NCBI RefSeq assembly: GCF_963924675.1
Contig: NC_089232.1
Location: 42,282,522-42,346,521, forward strand
Direction: 5' to 3'
Length of the DNA stretch: 64,000 nt
DNA from: Phocoena phocoena
Lineage: Eukaryota > Chordata > Mammalia > Artiodactyla > Phocoenidae
Part shown: piece after piece, positions 23,072 to 33,385 of the stretch
Layout: each line of letters begins with the position of its first letter
How positions within the stretch are numbered: the first letter of the stretch is position 1
Notes under the pieces: model-generated
Told to the model about the DNA's origin: nothing
What the model saw: the letters and a program-made list of their open reading frames with translations, nothing else
Database searches by the model: none
Made by a program: the position numbers and the translations under genes

Positions 23072-23993
23072 TTATGTTTTTGATGATAACCATCCTAAGG
23101 GGTGTGAGGTGATATCTTGTGATTTGACTTGCATTTCCTTGGTAATTAGTGATGTTGAGCAGCTTTTTATATCATTGTTGGCCATTCGTATGTCTTCTTT
23201 GGGAAAAAAAATGTTTATTCAATTTCTTTTGCCCAGTTTTAATCAGATTGAGTTGTTGAGTTGAGTTGTTTGCTGTTGAGTTATTTGAGTTCCGTATATA
23301 TTTTGAATATTAACCCCTTGTCAGTTACATGATTTGCAAATATTTTCCCTCATTCCATAGGTTGCCATCTTATTTTGTTGGTTGTTTCTTTTGCTGTGCA
23401 GAAGTTTTTTAGTTTCATGTAGTCCCACTTACTGATTTTTGCTTTTGTTGTTTGTGCTTTTGGTGTTATATCCAAAGAATCATTGCCAAGACTAATGTCA
23501 AGGAGCTTTTTTATCTGTTTTCTTCTAGGAATTTTATGTTTTCGGGTCTTATGTTTAAATATTTTATCAACTTTAAGTTAGTTTTTGTGAGTGGTATAAG
23601 TTAGGAATCCAATTTTATTCTTCTACATATGATTATCCATTTTTCCCAGCACAATTTATTGAAGAGACTCTCCTTTCCTCAGTGAGTGTTCTTTGGTCCC
23701 TTGTCAAATATTAGTTGAGTATATATGAAAGGTTTATTTGGGGGCTCTTGATTCTGTTCTGTTGGTCTGTGTATCTGCTTTTATGCTACTACCATACTGT
23801 TTTGATTGTTGTAGCTTTGTAGTGTAGTTTGAAATCAGTGTGATACCTCCAGCTTTGTTCTTCTTTCTCAGGATCGCTTTGGCCATTCAGGATCTTTTGT
23901 GATTCCATATGAATTTGGGGATTCTGTTTCTTTATTTCAATAAAGAAATTAAAGCATTTTCATGAAAATGCTATTGGAAGTTTGATAGGGATT
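23072..23993 (-). mobile_element. Old LINE-1 part, antisense (right half of the split element)
   Basis: Continues the element left at 17563: TTTTTGATGATAACCATCCT and GGTGTGAGGTGATATC follow directly on what stood before the insertion. It runs on through TTTGCTGTGCAGAAGTTTTT and TTTATTGAAGAGACTCTCCT to AAGTTTGATAGGGATTTCG. This is L1 ORF2 in antisense, full of stops. Confidence 0.85.
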
Positions 23994-24790
23994 TCGTTTT
24001 TCCAAAGAGGATACACAAACAGCCAGTAAGCCCCCCAAAAAGTTAATATCATTAGTCATCAGCCAAATGCATATTAAAAACCAGAGATACCACTTTACAC
24101 CTATTAGGATGGTCAGAAAAAAAAAAAAAAAAGGCGGGCAATTTAACAAGTGATGACAGGAATGTGAAGAAATTAGAATGCTCACATATTGCTGGTGAAA
24201 TTGTAAAATTATACTGCCTTGTGGGAAAACAGTTTGTCACTTTCTTAAAATATTAAACATAGAATTACCATGTGATCCAGTAATGCAACTCCTAGGTATA
24301 TACCCAAGAGAAATGAAACATATACCAACACAAAAACTTGTGCATAAATGTTCATAACAGCATTATCATAAGAGCCAAAGAAAACTAAAAGCAATCCAAA
24401 TGTCCATCAACTGGTTTATCAATGCAATGGAATATCATTCTGCAATAAAATAACGGAATGAGGGTTACGTGTTGCAACATAGATGAATCTTGAACACATT
24501 ATGCTAAATGAAAGCAGCCAGTTACAAAGGACCACATACTGTATTACTCTGTTTATATTAAATGTCCAGAATAAACAGATTCAATAGACAGAAAGTAGAT
24601 TTGTGATTGTTTGGGGTTGAGTTTAGGGGACAATGGAGAGTGACTGCTAATGGGGTGCTGAAAATGTTCTAAAATTAGAAAGTTCTGATTATTGTATAAA
24701 TCTGGGAACATACTAAAACACAATTGTACACTTAAAATGGTGAATTTTATGATAGGTAGATTATAATTCAGTAATTGTATTATTTTAAAA
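23994..24790 (+). mobile_element. Old LINE-1 3' end, sense
   Basis: Sense-strand L1M-type ORF2 end and 3' UTR: AAAGAGGATACACAAACAGC, TTAGGATGGTCAGAAAAA, GGTATATACCCAAGAGAAAT, AATGTCCATCAACTGG, AATGGAATATCATTCTGCAA. It ends in AACACAATTGTACACTTAAA and AGGTAGATTATAATTCAGTA. It abuts the antisense L1 head to head. Inactive. Confidence 0.85.
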
Positions 24791-24799
24791 AGAAATAAA

Positions 24800-25075
24800 A
24801 ATTACCAAGTATCCTTCACCTACATTCTGCAAATTAATGCTACATTTCCCCAATTTGCTTCATCATTCCCCCTCATATATCTATAGGTATAGATATAAAT
24901 ATATAGATGTAGGTATAGAGTCTCCCATTACTGGTGATGTTAACTTTGATCATTTGATCATAGGTTTCTCCACTCTAAGTTTACTGTTTTTACCCTTTGT
25001 ACTTAAGAAATATCTTTTGAGGATATACTTTGGCATTAATGTCCTACTTTTTTCATTATGATCTCACCTACTTAG
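24800..25075 (-). mobile_element. Possible old L1 UTR fragment
   Basis: The words ACTGGTGATGTTAACTTTGA and TAGGTTTCTCCACTCTAAGT also occur, slightly changed, near 63885-63960. The shared text suggests the same old L1M-type UTR family in both places. Orientation and family are uncertain. Confidence 0.4.
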
Positions 25076-25108
25076 GTTTAGCTTGGAGATAGATATCTCT
25101 CCCTCTCC

Positions 25109-25112
<4 letters not shown>

Positions 25113-25154
<42 letters not shown>
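25113..25154. repeat. (CT)21 microsatellite
   Basis: An uninterrupted CT run with a short TA run just after it. The Arg/Glu-rich frame on the minus strand is a microsatellite artefact. Confidence 0.97.
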
Positions 25155-25158
<4 letters not shown>

Positions 25159-25202
25159 ATATATATAATTTTTTAAAATAGCATAAGAAGTTAGAGCAAG
25201 GC

Positions 25203-25229
25203 ATGTGTGTGTGTGTGGCATGTGTGTGT
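25203..25229. repeat. (TG)n microsatellite with one interruption
   Basis: Two TG runs separated by GGCA. Confidence 0.9.
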
Positions 25230-25543
25230 TGGTAGGGAGGATTAGGGGGTAGTTGTGAAAATAAAGGAGATTAAAAACTAAGTGTCCAAACATAAATGTC
25301 CTTATTTTGATTAATTTAAGCACTCACTAAATTGGATTTCATATGACTCTCACATCTGAGAAAATGAGTTATAGTAACGTTGGATTTTAACGCTTAAAAA
25401 ATTAATGAGAAATATAAAACTGAATAATTGATACCATGGAATTAAAAATCAAAGCCAATACCTTTTTTAACTTGAGTTCTACAGGTTTTCTTTTATTAAA
25501 CTCAATATTTATGCTTCTTAGATAGTGTGTTACTTCCTAGGTT

Positions 25544-25546
<3 letters not shown>

Positions 25547-25577
<31 letters not shown>
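25547..25577. repeat. (AC)15 microsatellite
   Basis: An uninterrupted AC run of about 31 bp, probably polymorphic. Confidence 0.95.
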
Positions 25578-25580
<3 letters not shown>

Positions 25581-26399
25581 GTTAGAAAAGATTATGTCAT
25601 ATAACATTTTATCTACCTATCTACCTCTACATATATTTACTGAAAGCTGAAATTTAATCATCAGAATGTACAGAAGTACATTGGTCTCTTCATCTGCTGT
25701 TTTAAATGATTGATAACTAAGTGTACAGCTAACCACTGTACCAAATCTAGACCTTAATGTACCTCAAAATTTCCATAGCTGTGGAAATATGTGGGATGGA
25801 CGAGGACCAAAAGCAAGACCATCATTAAAGGCACTTTGATCCTCATTCTTCTGAGTTGCTCACTGACAAAGGACTCTCATCTCGTGAGGACCCAATTTTT
25901 AAGGATTTCCAGGAAAAAGAATGTCCAGATGGTTTCCTGTAATCTGTGAAATAAGTAGGCTAAAATTATGCTGTATTTCACAGAAGTTTTGCTGTCTTTG
26001 AGGTGAAGTTCATCCAGCAGAAAGAATCACATGTTTCACTCAGAGCTTAATTCAGAGAGAATAAAACTCCTCAAAGCAGCTCCTTAAAGTTTTTTTTTTT
26101 TATTCAGCCTGAGCTCTCTATATACTTTAAATATCCATAACCTACCAAATGGAAATCTCATTTTGAAGTGATTTTCCTACCAAGTGGATAATTGCTTTAG
26201 GTTCAAACTCAGTGTTTCTATGTATACATCGGAATGCTTTCTGAGCCTATTAAGATCCATACAGAACAATGCTGCCCTCGAATATGTCCTTTTTTATGAT
26301 AATGAGAATCTCACTTTATATGTATATGGGTCTATATCTGAATTTTTATCTCCAGCTGTATCTTCACCTGTATGTCCTTCACAGTGACTGTGAAGGTAA
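25578..26399. other. Unannotated sequence
   Basis: No recognised gene or repeat, apart from a T-run near 26091-26101. Confidence 0.5.
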
Positions 26400-26535
26400 G
26401 ATTCATTATTCACATTTTACCTTATTTATCCCTATTTTAGAAATTGAGAAACTGTGACTCAGTGAACATATTTCTAATTTTGCTAGAAGAGAAATCCAGG
26501 TCTTGCAATACTCTTTCTGTTATACAATACTGTTG
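26400..26535 (-). mobile_element. MIR SINE fragment (antisense)
   Basis: CATTTTACCTTATTTATCCC, then TAGAAATTGAGAAACTGTGA, then CTCAGTGAACATATTTC and AGAAATCCAGGTCTTGCAAT: the MIR core in antisense order. Confidence 0.65.
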
Positions 26536-27409
26536 CTCCACCTCTTAATGAGTGGGATGATTTTGAACACCCAGGAACAATGTGTAGGTGTATTTATTTT
26601 AGATGAAGCACAATATCTGTCTTGTGAGCAGGTATAGTGTGTGGTCCCTCATTGTTCCAACTCTGAATTCTCCAATTATGTATGTCAAGGTTCCTAGATG
26701 TGTTTACTAAAATGTTTGCTGTATTTTAATATATGTTATATTTTGCATAAAAATTCGGTAGTGGAGATGGCAAGACAGTCTTATAAAGCAAATAGTTCCT
26801 ATGAACTATAAATCCAGATAAATGACCACTAGATAAATGAGGTTTTAAATATATGTCAATGGTTAGAATTTGTGTGTGATTGGGTTAATATAAGTAGACT
26901 AAGCCTTGGTACTATTTTGTGGATTGGTTTTTAATATTTAATAATTCATATTTAAAATCAGTTAAAATAATCAGTCATCAATAAGTCACCAATAAGTCCC
27001 TAATTGTCTACACTGTAAACAGTTTAAAGGATTTCAAAGAAATTGTAGTCAACCTGCTTCACTTTGCTGATCTTATTGATATATTAGCCTCTTTGATGTT
27101 TGATTTGTACTTTTTATTCAGACTGCCTCATGTTTTTGAGCTAATAGTACAGCTTTACTATTTTTGTTGTGGACATGTAGAGGAGCTCACATAACTCTTA
27201 GTAGTTGAAAACATAAAACCCATAGAGGTGCAGTTTGGACTCAAACTCTATGCTGTTCAAAACGTAAGAAAGGCATGCTGAATTCAACTCATTTCAAATT
27301 TATTTGAAACTAATACTTATGTCCATTTTTTGTGGATTAATTAAAACTATATTTTCCCCCTAAAAGTCTATGAAATAGTTGTTTGCCTTCAAAAATAAAA
27401 ATGAAACAG
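26536..27409. other. Unannotated AT-rich sequence
   Basis: Nothing recognised. Confidence 0.55.
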
Positions 27410-27545
27410 AATATTCTGAATGTCTTACATGCAAGTCCTATGAGGGCAGGGTGATGGATGTCGTAATCTCTTATTTTCAGTGCCTGACGTATAGCAAGTA
27501 TCCAATACTTATATTCTAAATGAAGGACTGCTTGAGTGAACAAGC
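27410..27545 (+). mobile_element. LINE-2 3' tail fragment
   Basis: CAAGTCCTATGAGGGCAGGG, then CAGTGCCTGACGTATAGCAA, and TATTCTAAATGAAGGA. That is the conserved L2 3' tail in sense. Confidence 0.7.
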
Positions 27546-28250
27546 TCTTTCTGGTATTGTGCAGACCAAATCTGGGAATGGGGATAAGAGACTGAGTACA
27601 GTGGGAATGTGGATCATTAAAGGACCATTTTGATTAATTCTGTAGATTCCCATGTAACTAGGCAAGTCTGAAGACTTTACTTGATTTTAGCCATTTAGTT
27701 ATTTCTGAACTTCTTACTGCCCGCAGTGTACAAATGGCTTGAGTTAATTTCTTTCTGTCACAAGGTTTCTCAGGATGGTTCATAGCTCTACTAGTCATTT
27801 TTCTATAATACTTTCTAGAGTTTCACATTATCTTTTGACAGATTGGTAATTAACCTAGGTCTTCATTAGATAGAGAGGAAGATATATGGATTTAAAACAT
27901 TCTTAATAACAAGATGATACATCCCTAATCAAACTGGGATCTCATATATTAGTGATAAGTATTATAGGGCTTACTAATTTAATTTACATTCATGCATCCA
28001 ACAAGCGTCATTCACAGTTCCAGGTACCTTATTATGTATGTGCTAAATAATGTTTACTGGAGTATTCCAATGGTGTTTTGATACATTATCATTTCTTGAT
28101 CTATTGGAAGTAAGGTTGAATTCAGCTTGATGTAAATGTATCTATGCTTGTTGTTAACCTGTTAAAGATGGCCATTTAAAATTCTTTAACATCTTTGTTA
28201 GATAATAAATAGGTAAATCGGTAAGTAGCTTTTAATTGATAGATTGATAG
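27546..28250. other. Unannotated AT-rich sequence
   Basis: Nothing recognised. Confidence 0.55.
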
Positions 28251-28452
28251 ATGCCTTCTATTTTAGGTTTTAAAATAAATTGCATTAGATAGGATGAGCT
28301 ATGTTATACTGAAGAAACAAACTCAGTAGCTTGAAGTAATGTGATAGATAGATGCCTTATATTTTAGGTTTTAAAATAAATTGCATTAGATAGGATGAAC
28401 TATGTTATCCTGAAGAAACAAACTCAGTAGCTTCAAGTAATGTGATAGATTA
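28251..28452 (+). repeat. 101-bp tandem duplication (two units)
   Basis: Unit 1 is 28251-28351 and unit 2 is 28352 to about 28452. They differ at about four positions (for example CTTCTA/CTTATA, GAGCT/GAACT, TATACT/TATCCT, CTTGAAG/CTTCAAG), so identity is about 96%. Each copy ends next to a GATAGAT motif that may have guided the slippage or unequal exchange. No gene is involved. Confidence 0.9.
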
Positions 28453-28454
28453 TA

Positions 28455-28885
28455 TTATTACTTCCAAGTATTTCCTCTTCTTCCAGTCACACGATCGTAA
28501 CATTCCTGTTGATTCTCATAAGACTTGCTGTGTTTCCTGGTGGGATAATGTATATCCCTAACCTTTTGATGTGAGACTAGGCCATCTGTCTTGCTTTTTC
28601 CAATGGAATTTGAATGGGTGTGATGTATACCACATTCAGACACTTTAGTGGCCATTGTGTAGTTCCACTCTGGCTCTTTTCTCCTAAGCATTAGGTCAAG
28701 ACAGGGGCTCCTAAGTCTACATCCTGGGAAGGAGAATACACATAGAATAGAGATTCAGAGGTGTGGCTGACCCATAGCCATCATGTAAATGAGAAGGAAA
28801 TAAATGTTCGTTCCTGTAAACCACTACAATACGGGGTCATTTGTTTCTGCAGCCTTATCTAACAAAAACTGACTAATACCATCAG
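28455..28885 (+). mobile_element. LTR-like old repeat, sense (family uncertain)
   Basis: CTTTTTCCAATGGAATTTGA, then GTGTGATGTATACCACATTC. Later comes GTGGCTGACCCATAGCCATC, a polyadenylation-like GGAAATAAATG, and GTTTCTGCAGCCTTATCTAA near the end. This layout resembles a mammalian MaLR-like or related LTR. No coding capacity. Confidence 0.45.
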
Positions 28886-29489
28886 CAAAGTTATTTCTCA
28901 TGCATTATATACGTCCATCTTCAAGCCCATTCTACATACTCTGTGCTGTGTTCTTCATTGTCCTCCCTCCCTCGAACTCTTACAGAGCTTACAGCATCAG
29001 AAACATTGCCAGTTGATGGAGCAGAGGGAAAGCAACATGCTAAATCATGCTTTAGCAGTTCATGTCTTCCTTCTGGAAGGGACACACATCAAATTTGCTC
29101 ACATTTCAGTGACCAAAGCAAGTCACATAGCTTAGCTTAATTAAAGGAAGGGAAAGGAAGAGAACTGGCAAAACTGGTGAACAGTGAAATGATTACCACA
29201 TAAACTAACAATCCACAATTTACAGTTCCTTTCAGAACTGATTGAATGGATCAGTCTCTGCAAAGAACTCAGGTCTGGCTTTGGAACATTCTCTCAGAAA
29301 AGACCTTGATACACGGAATTGACAGAACAAATACAGAATATAATAGGACTGAAGCGAGCAAAGAAAACTAAAGTTACACTTACAAGTTGAGTGATTCAAT
29401 AACATATAAATTGATATTTAAGGACAAAAGCTAAGACAGTCGTATCCATTAGTTCATACTACATTTTTGTAATGATGGAAATGTTCTGT
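28886..29489. other. Unannotated sequence
   Basis: No recognised gene or repeat. Confidence 0.5.
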
Positions 29490-29630
29490 TTCTGCACCAT
29501 CCATTATGGTAGTCACCACCAGTGTGTGACTGCTGAGCCCTTGAAATGTGGATAGTGCAAATGAGGAATTGACTTTTAATTTTTTTAAATTTAAATTAAT
29601 TTAAATAGCCTAAAGTGACTATTTTATTAG
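29490..29630 (+). mobile_element. Possible hAT-type MITE fragment
   Basis: TTCTGCACCATCCATTATGG, then GTAGTCACCACCAG, then CCTTGAAATGTGGATAGTGC, with an AT-rich centre of TTAAATTTAAATTAATTTAA. The pattern resembles a small palindromic DNA transposon known across mammals. Subfamily is not assigned. Confidence 0.5.
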
Positions 29631-30267
29631 ACAGTTAGTGTTCAGAAAAACAAATCCATGTCTTTGGAAAAAATTGTTTCATCGGTTCTCAGGTTTGTCT
29701 TAGAAAAGCATCCAAAATATAGCTTTGTCCATTTTAAATGGTTTTCCCTCTTCGTGGATACAAGATTTTCTAAAGATTTGGGTCTGCCTGCCACTATCTT
29801 TACAGCAATCTGAAATGTACTGAGATGGTCTTTGGAGAGCAGTCATGGACATAAGGTTTTACTCTGGAGAAACATGTCTTACGGAGCCTGACATAGTTCA
29901 TGGTAAAGAGAATGAGTATGAGTCTCCTTAGAAAATTTTCTGTAATGTCAAGTTAAAAGGTAGACAGTAGGCCTCATTTATAGACTGTTGATTATTTGCT
30001 TTGCTGTCTTTCCTAAACTCCTGGTATGAATATAGAAGCGGTACCGGGCATCTTTGTGTTGGATAGTGAATAAGTATCTTAGACTTACTATATCTAAAAT
30101 CAAAATCTTAATTTTCTTCCCAATTTTTACCTGCCTCAGAATTACCTGCCACCTTAAAAAAATTTACTCAATTATAAATGCAAAAAAAATTGAAGTCATT
30201 CTTAATTCCATTTTCTCTCTTACAACCAGCAAATGCTATTCCTCAAAATATATTAAAAAAAAATCCA
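29631..30267. other. Unannotated AT-rich sequence
   Basis: Nothing recognised. Confidence 0.5.
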
Positions 30268-30462
30268 GGCTTCCCTGGTGGCGCAGTGGTTGAGAGTCCG
30301 CCTGCTGATGCAGGGACACAGGTTCGTGCCTCAGTCCAGGAAGATCCCACATGCCGTGGAGCGGCTGGGCCCATGAGCCATGGCCGCTGAGCCTGCGCGT
30401 CTGGAGCCTGTGCTCCGCAATGGGAGAGGCCACAACAGTGAGGGGCCCACGTACCGCAAATA
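30268..30462 (+). mobile_element. CHR-2-like SINE (sense)
   Basis: The only sense-oriented copy in the window. Head GGCTTCCCTGGTGG at 30268, A box TGGCGCAGTGG at 30279-30289, B-box-like GGTTCGTGCCT at 30321-30331, and end GTACCGCAAATAAA. The tail is very short (CAAATAAAC). Possible target remnants are the AATCCAGG-like left flank and AATCCAAG right flank. The B box differs from the tRNA consensus, so transcription strength is unknown. Frames across it are artefacts. Confidence 0.9.
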
Positions 30463-30569
30463 AACAATCCAAGTTTTCATCATACCCTCCACAGCTACAT
30501 CCTAAATTATAACACCATCACCTGCCTCCTGGATGGGAGTGATGCTTGATCCCTTAATCCTAATGGTCT

Positions 30570-31160
30570 CCCTGTTTCCTTGTTATCTTTTCCCTGAGGG
30601 AAAAAAAAGTAAACCTTTTAAAACATAATACAAATCCGTCGCTTCCCTGAACTAACCCATGAAAGGTCTACAAGGCCCTTATTACTTGGCTTCTGACTGT
30701 CCCTCTCAGCCTAGTTAAATAAGCTTCTTTGCTCTTTCTTGAAGACATCAAACGACTTCCCACCTCAGGCTCTTTGCACTTGCTTTTTCTTCTGCTCTGA
30801 ATGCTATTCCATCAAAGATCTGTAGGGCTTGCTTTTTCTCTTTATTCAAGATTCTACTTAAAAGCATCTCTTCAGAGAGGCCTTCTCTGACCATATTATC
30901 TAAAATCAATCTGTTCTCCATCTTCTCACTTTAGTTTATTTTCTACTAATTTCTGTTTGACTCTATGTTGTACATTAACGTTTAGATTTATGTTTGTTTG
31001 TTTGCTTTAATCAATTGTATTCTCCCACTGGAATGCATGCATGATAAGGTGAGGCACTTTGTCTTATTTATAGTTGCATCCCCATTTCCTAAAATAAGGC
31101 AGGACATAAAGCAGAGGCTAAATAAATACTTATGGCATGAATAAATAGATTCCTGAATAA
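30570..31160 (+). mobile_element. LINE-2 (L2) 3' region, sense
   Basis: Long, well-ordered L2 3' end: CTACAAGGCCCTTATTACTT, then CCACCTCAGGCTCTTTGCAC and GAATGCTATTCCATCAAAG. It continues with CTTCAGAGAGGCCTTCTCTG, TCTCCCACTGGAATGCATGC and GCACTTTGTCTTATTTATAG. It ends with the tail GAGGCTAAATAAATACTTAT. Complementary in layout to the antisense copy at 6515-7030. Ancient and inactive. Confidence 0.9.
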
Positions 31161-32052
31161 TTGTGCAAGCATAAGTTATACTCTTTGGGAAAAGGATTTT
31201 GAGATTTGAAAGCAGTTTGCCTTACATGGAGTCCATTAAGGAATCACTGGTTGAGTGATGTTAGCAACATGGAGTGAAAAGCTTCCTTTCTCTATCTCCT
31301 TCAATCTACTACTAGTAAAATATATATAACTTAACAGAGGGACCCTGCCCAACCAGGGAGCTGGAGAATTCCACACATAAGTACATCTAAAGGTGGGTGA
31401 ATTGGAACACATAGAGGAGACAGAACTGAGGGAACAACAGAGTCAGTGCCTGCAATCCTGGCCCTGAGACCACAGCAGCTGAGCCCACATCTTCAGAGAA
31501 CCCAGTAGCAGCAGAGGAAGTGGTGTACTGGGCTTTGTTCTCCTGACCACAGCAGCACCCATGACCATAGGTAACTGGGCAGCAGTGGCAGAGGGGCCTG
31601 GGACCCCACGTCCCCACCCTGTCCTTCCTCTTCCCTCAAAGCGACAGTGCCTGTAACTCAGGGGATCCCAGGTGTGAGGAGAGAGCCCACCATCCCAGTA
31701 ATGACAGTGACTCTGGCAGAAACAAGGCAGCAAGGCCCCTGGAGGCACAGGAAGCAGTAACAAAGGCTTGGAGCCATACTTGTGCAGAGATGATGGAAGC
31801 TGGAAAGTGCTAACTCTCAAGTGTAACCAGAGACAGCTCAGGTAAGAGAAACAAAACTTGTGTTATAGTACCACCTATAGGAAAACAGATGAAAGGACTC
31901 TAGCTTCTAACCTGTCATTAACTTCAAATGCAGCAGTGGAAGAACAATTCATCAAGCACCGTGAAGAGCCACAGTAAGACTAGTCTACATAAAGAAAATG
32001 ACAATTCTCCAGAAACCAAACTTGAAGTCATGGAATACCGCTATCTAACTGA

Positions 32053-32882
32053 TAGAGAATTCAAAATAGCTTCTTGAAGAAACTCAGTGAGCTACAAGGA
32101 AACTTAGGAAGGCAGTTTGATGAGCTCAGGAATAAAATTAATGAAGGGAAGGAATATTTTAATAAAGAGACTGAAAATCTAAAAGAAACAAAGCAAACAG
32201 AAATTCTGAAGCTGAAGAATTCAATAAATGAGATGAAGAATGCATTAGAAAGCATTGGAGATAGAGCAGACCACAGAAGAGAAGCATTGGAAATGGAGCA
32301 GACCATAGAAGAGAGGATTAGTGAGCTTGAAGGTAGAAATCTAGAAATGATACAAATAGAAGGGGAGAGACAAATAAGATGTTAAAAACTGAGGAAGTTC
32401 TATGAGAGCTGTTCAGCTCTTTTAGGAAAGGCAACATTAGGTTGATGGGTATTCCAGAAGAAGAAGAGAGGGAGAAGGGAGCAGAGAGTTTATTCAAAGA
32501 AATAATAGCTGAGAACTATCCAAGCCTGGGGAAGGAACTGGACATCCAAGTCCATGAGGCTAAGAGAACAACTAATTACCTCAATGTAAAAAGACCCTCT
32601 CCAAGACACATTATCCTAAAATTGTCAGAAGTCAATGACAAAGACAGAACTTTAAAAGCAGCCAGAGGAAAAATGATGGTAACCTACAAAGGAGTCTCCG
32701 TTAGACTATCAGCAGATTTCTCAGCAGTAACCCTACAGGCCAGGAGGAAGTGGAATAACACTTTCAAAATACTGAAATATAAAAACTGTCACCCGAGGAT
32801 ACTCTCTCCAGCAAAGTTACCATTCAGATATGATGGAGAAATAAAGACTTCCCCGAACAAACAAAGTCTGAGGGAGTTATAA
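32053..32882 (+). pseudogene. LINE-1 ORF1 remnant
   Basis: Two out-of-frame pieces. The first (32074-32385) is a coiled coil with heptad-like LEGRNLEM and ISELEGRN. The second (32442-32882) carries the RNA-binding part: GIPEEEEREKGAESLFKEII, SPRHIILKLSEVNDKD, and the C-terminal domain RLSADFSAVTLQARRKW, followed by FRYDGEIKT. A stop after RQIRC and a frameshift between the two pieces break the protein. Length (about 270 residues) is near the family norm of about 300-340. Confidence 0.85.
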
Positions 32883-33385
32883 ACACTACACCTGCCTTAT
32901 AAGAAATATTGAAAGGAGCCCTTTTACTAGAAAAAAAGGTAAAAGCTACACAAAATTTTGAGTGAAAATTGCAACTCTTTGTCAGAATGGGTGCATAAAG
33001 GTTAAAGGGGAAAAAAAAAGAAAGCAGAAAAATAACTGTAGCAATTGCAGTGTTTTTTTTTTATCAAACTCAGACCATAAAAAGAAATCATTTGAAACAA
33101 CAAATACATAAAAGGGGAAAAGGAAAAGGATGGAACTTATTTGGTAAATGTAGATAAGATGCTATCAGCAGAAAAAGGACTATTTTATATGAGGTGTTTT
33201 ATACAAACCTTAGGGTAACCACAAAATGTAAACATAGAGACATGAAACATGAAAAAAGGGGAAACTGAGAAAAATATCAGAGAAAACCACCAAACCAAAA
33301 TGGCAGACAGAAATAAAAGGAAAAAGAAATAGTGGGGCTATAGAGCAACCAGAAGATAAGAGGTAGAATAGCTGTAATAAGTTGT

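Noticed and set aside
24119..24132. A-run as the tail of a retroposed gene
   Set aside because: It lies inside sense L1 ORF2 sequence that continues on both sides; a simple expansion.
25078..25323. Arg/Glu-rich frame on minus
   Set aside because: The Arg/Glu repeat is only the translation of the CT/GA microsatellite.
30279..30331. Possible tRNA gene from A and B box
   Set aside because: The boxes belong to the tRNA-derived SINE. No cloverleaf or anticodon arm is kept.
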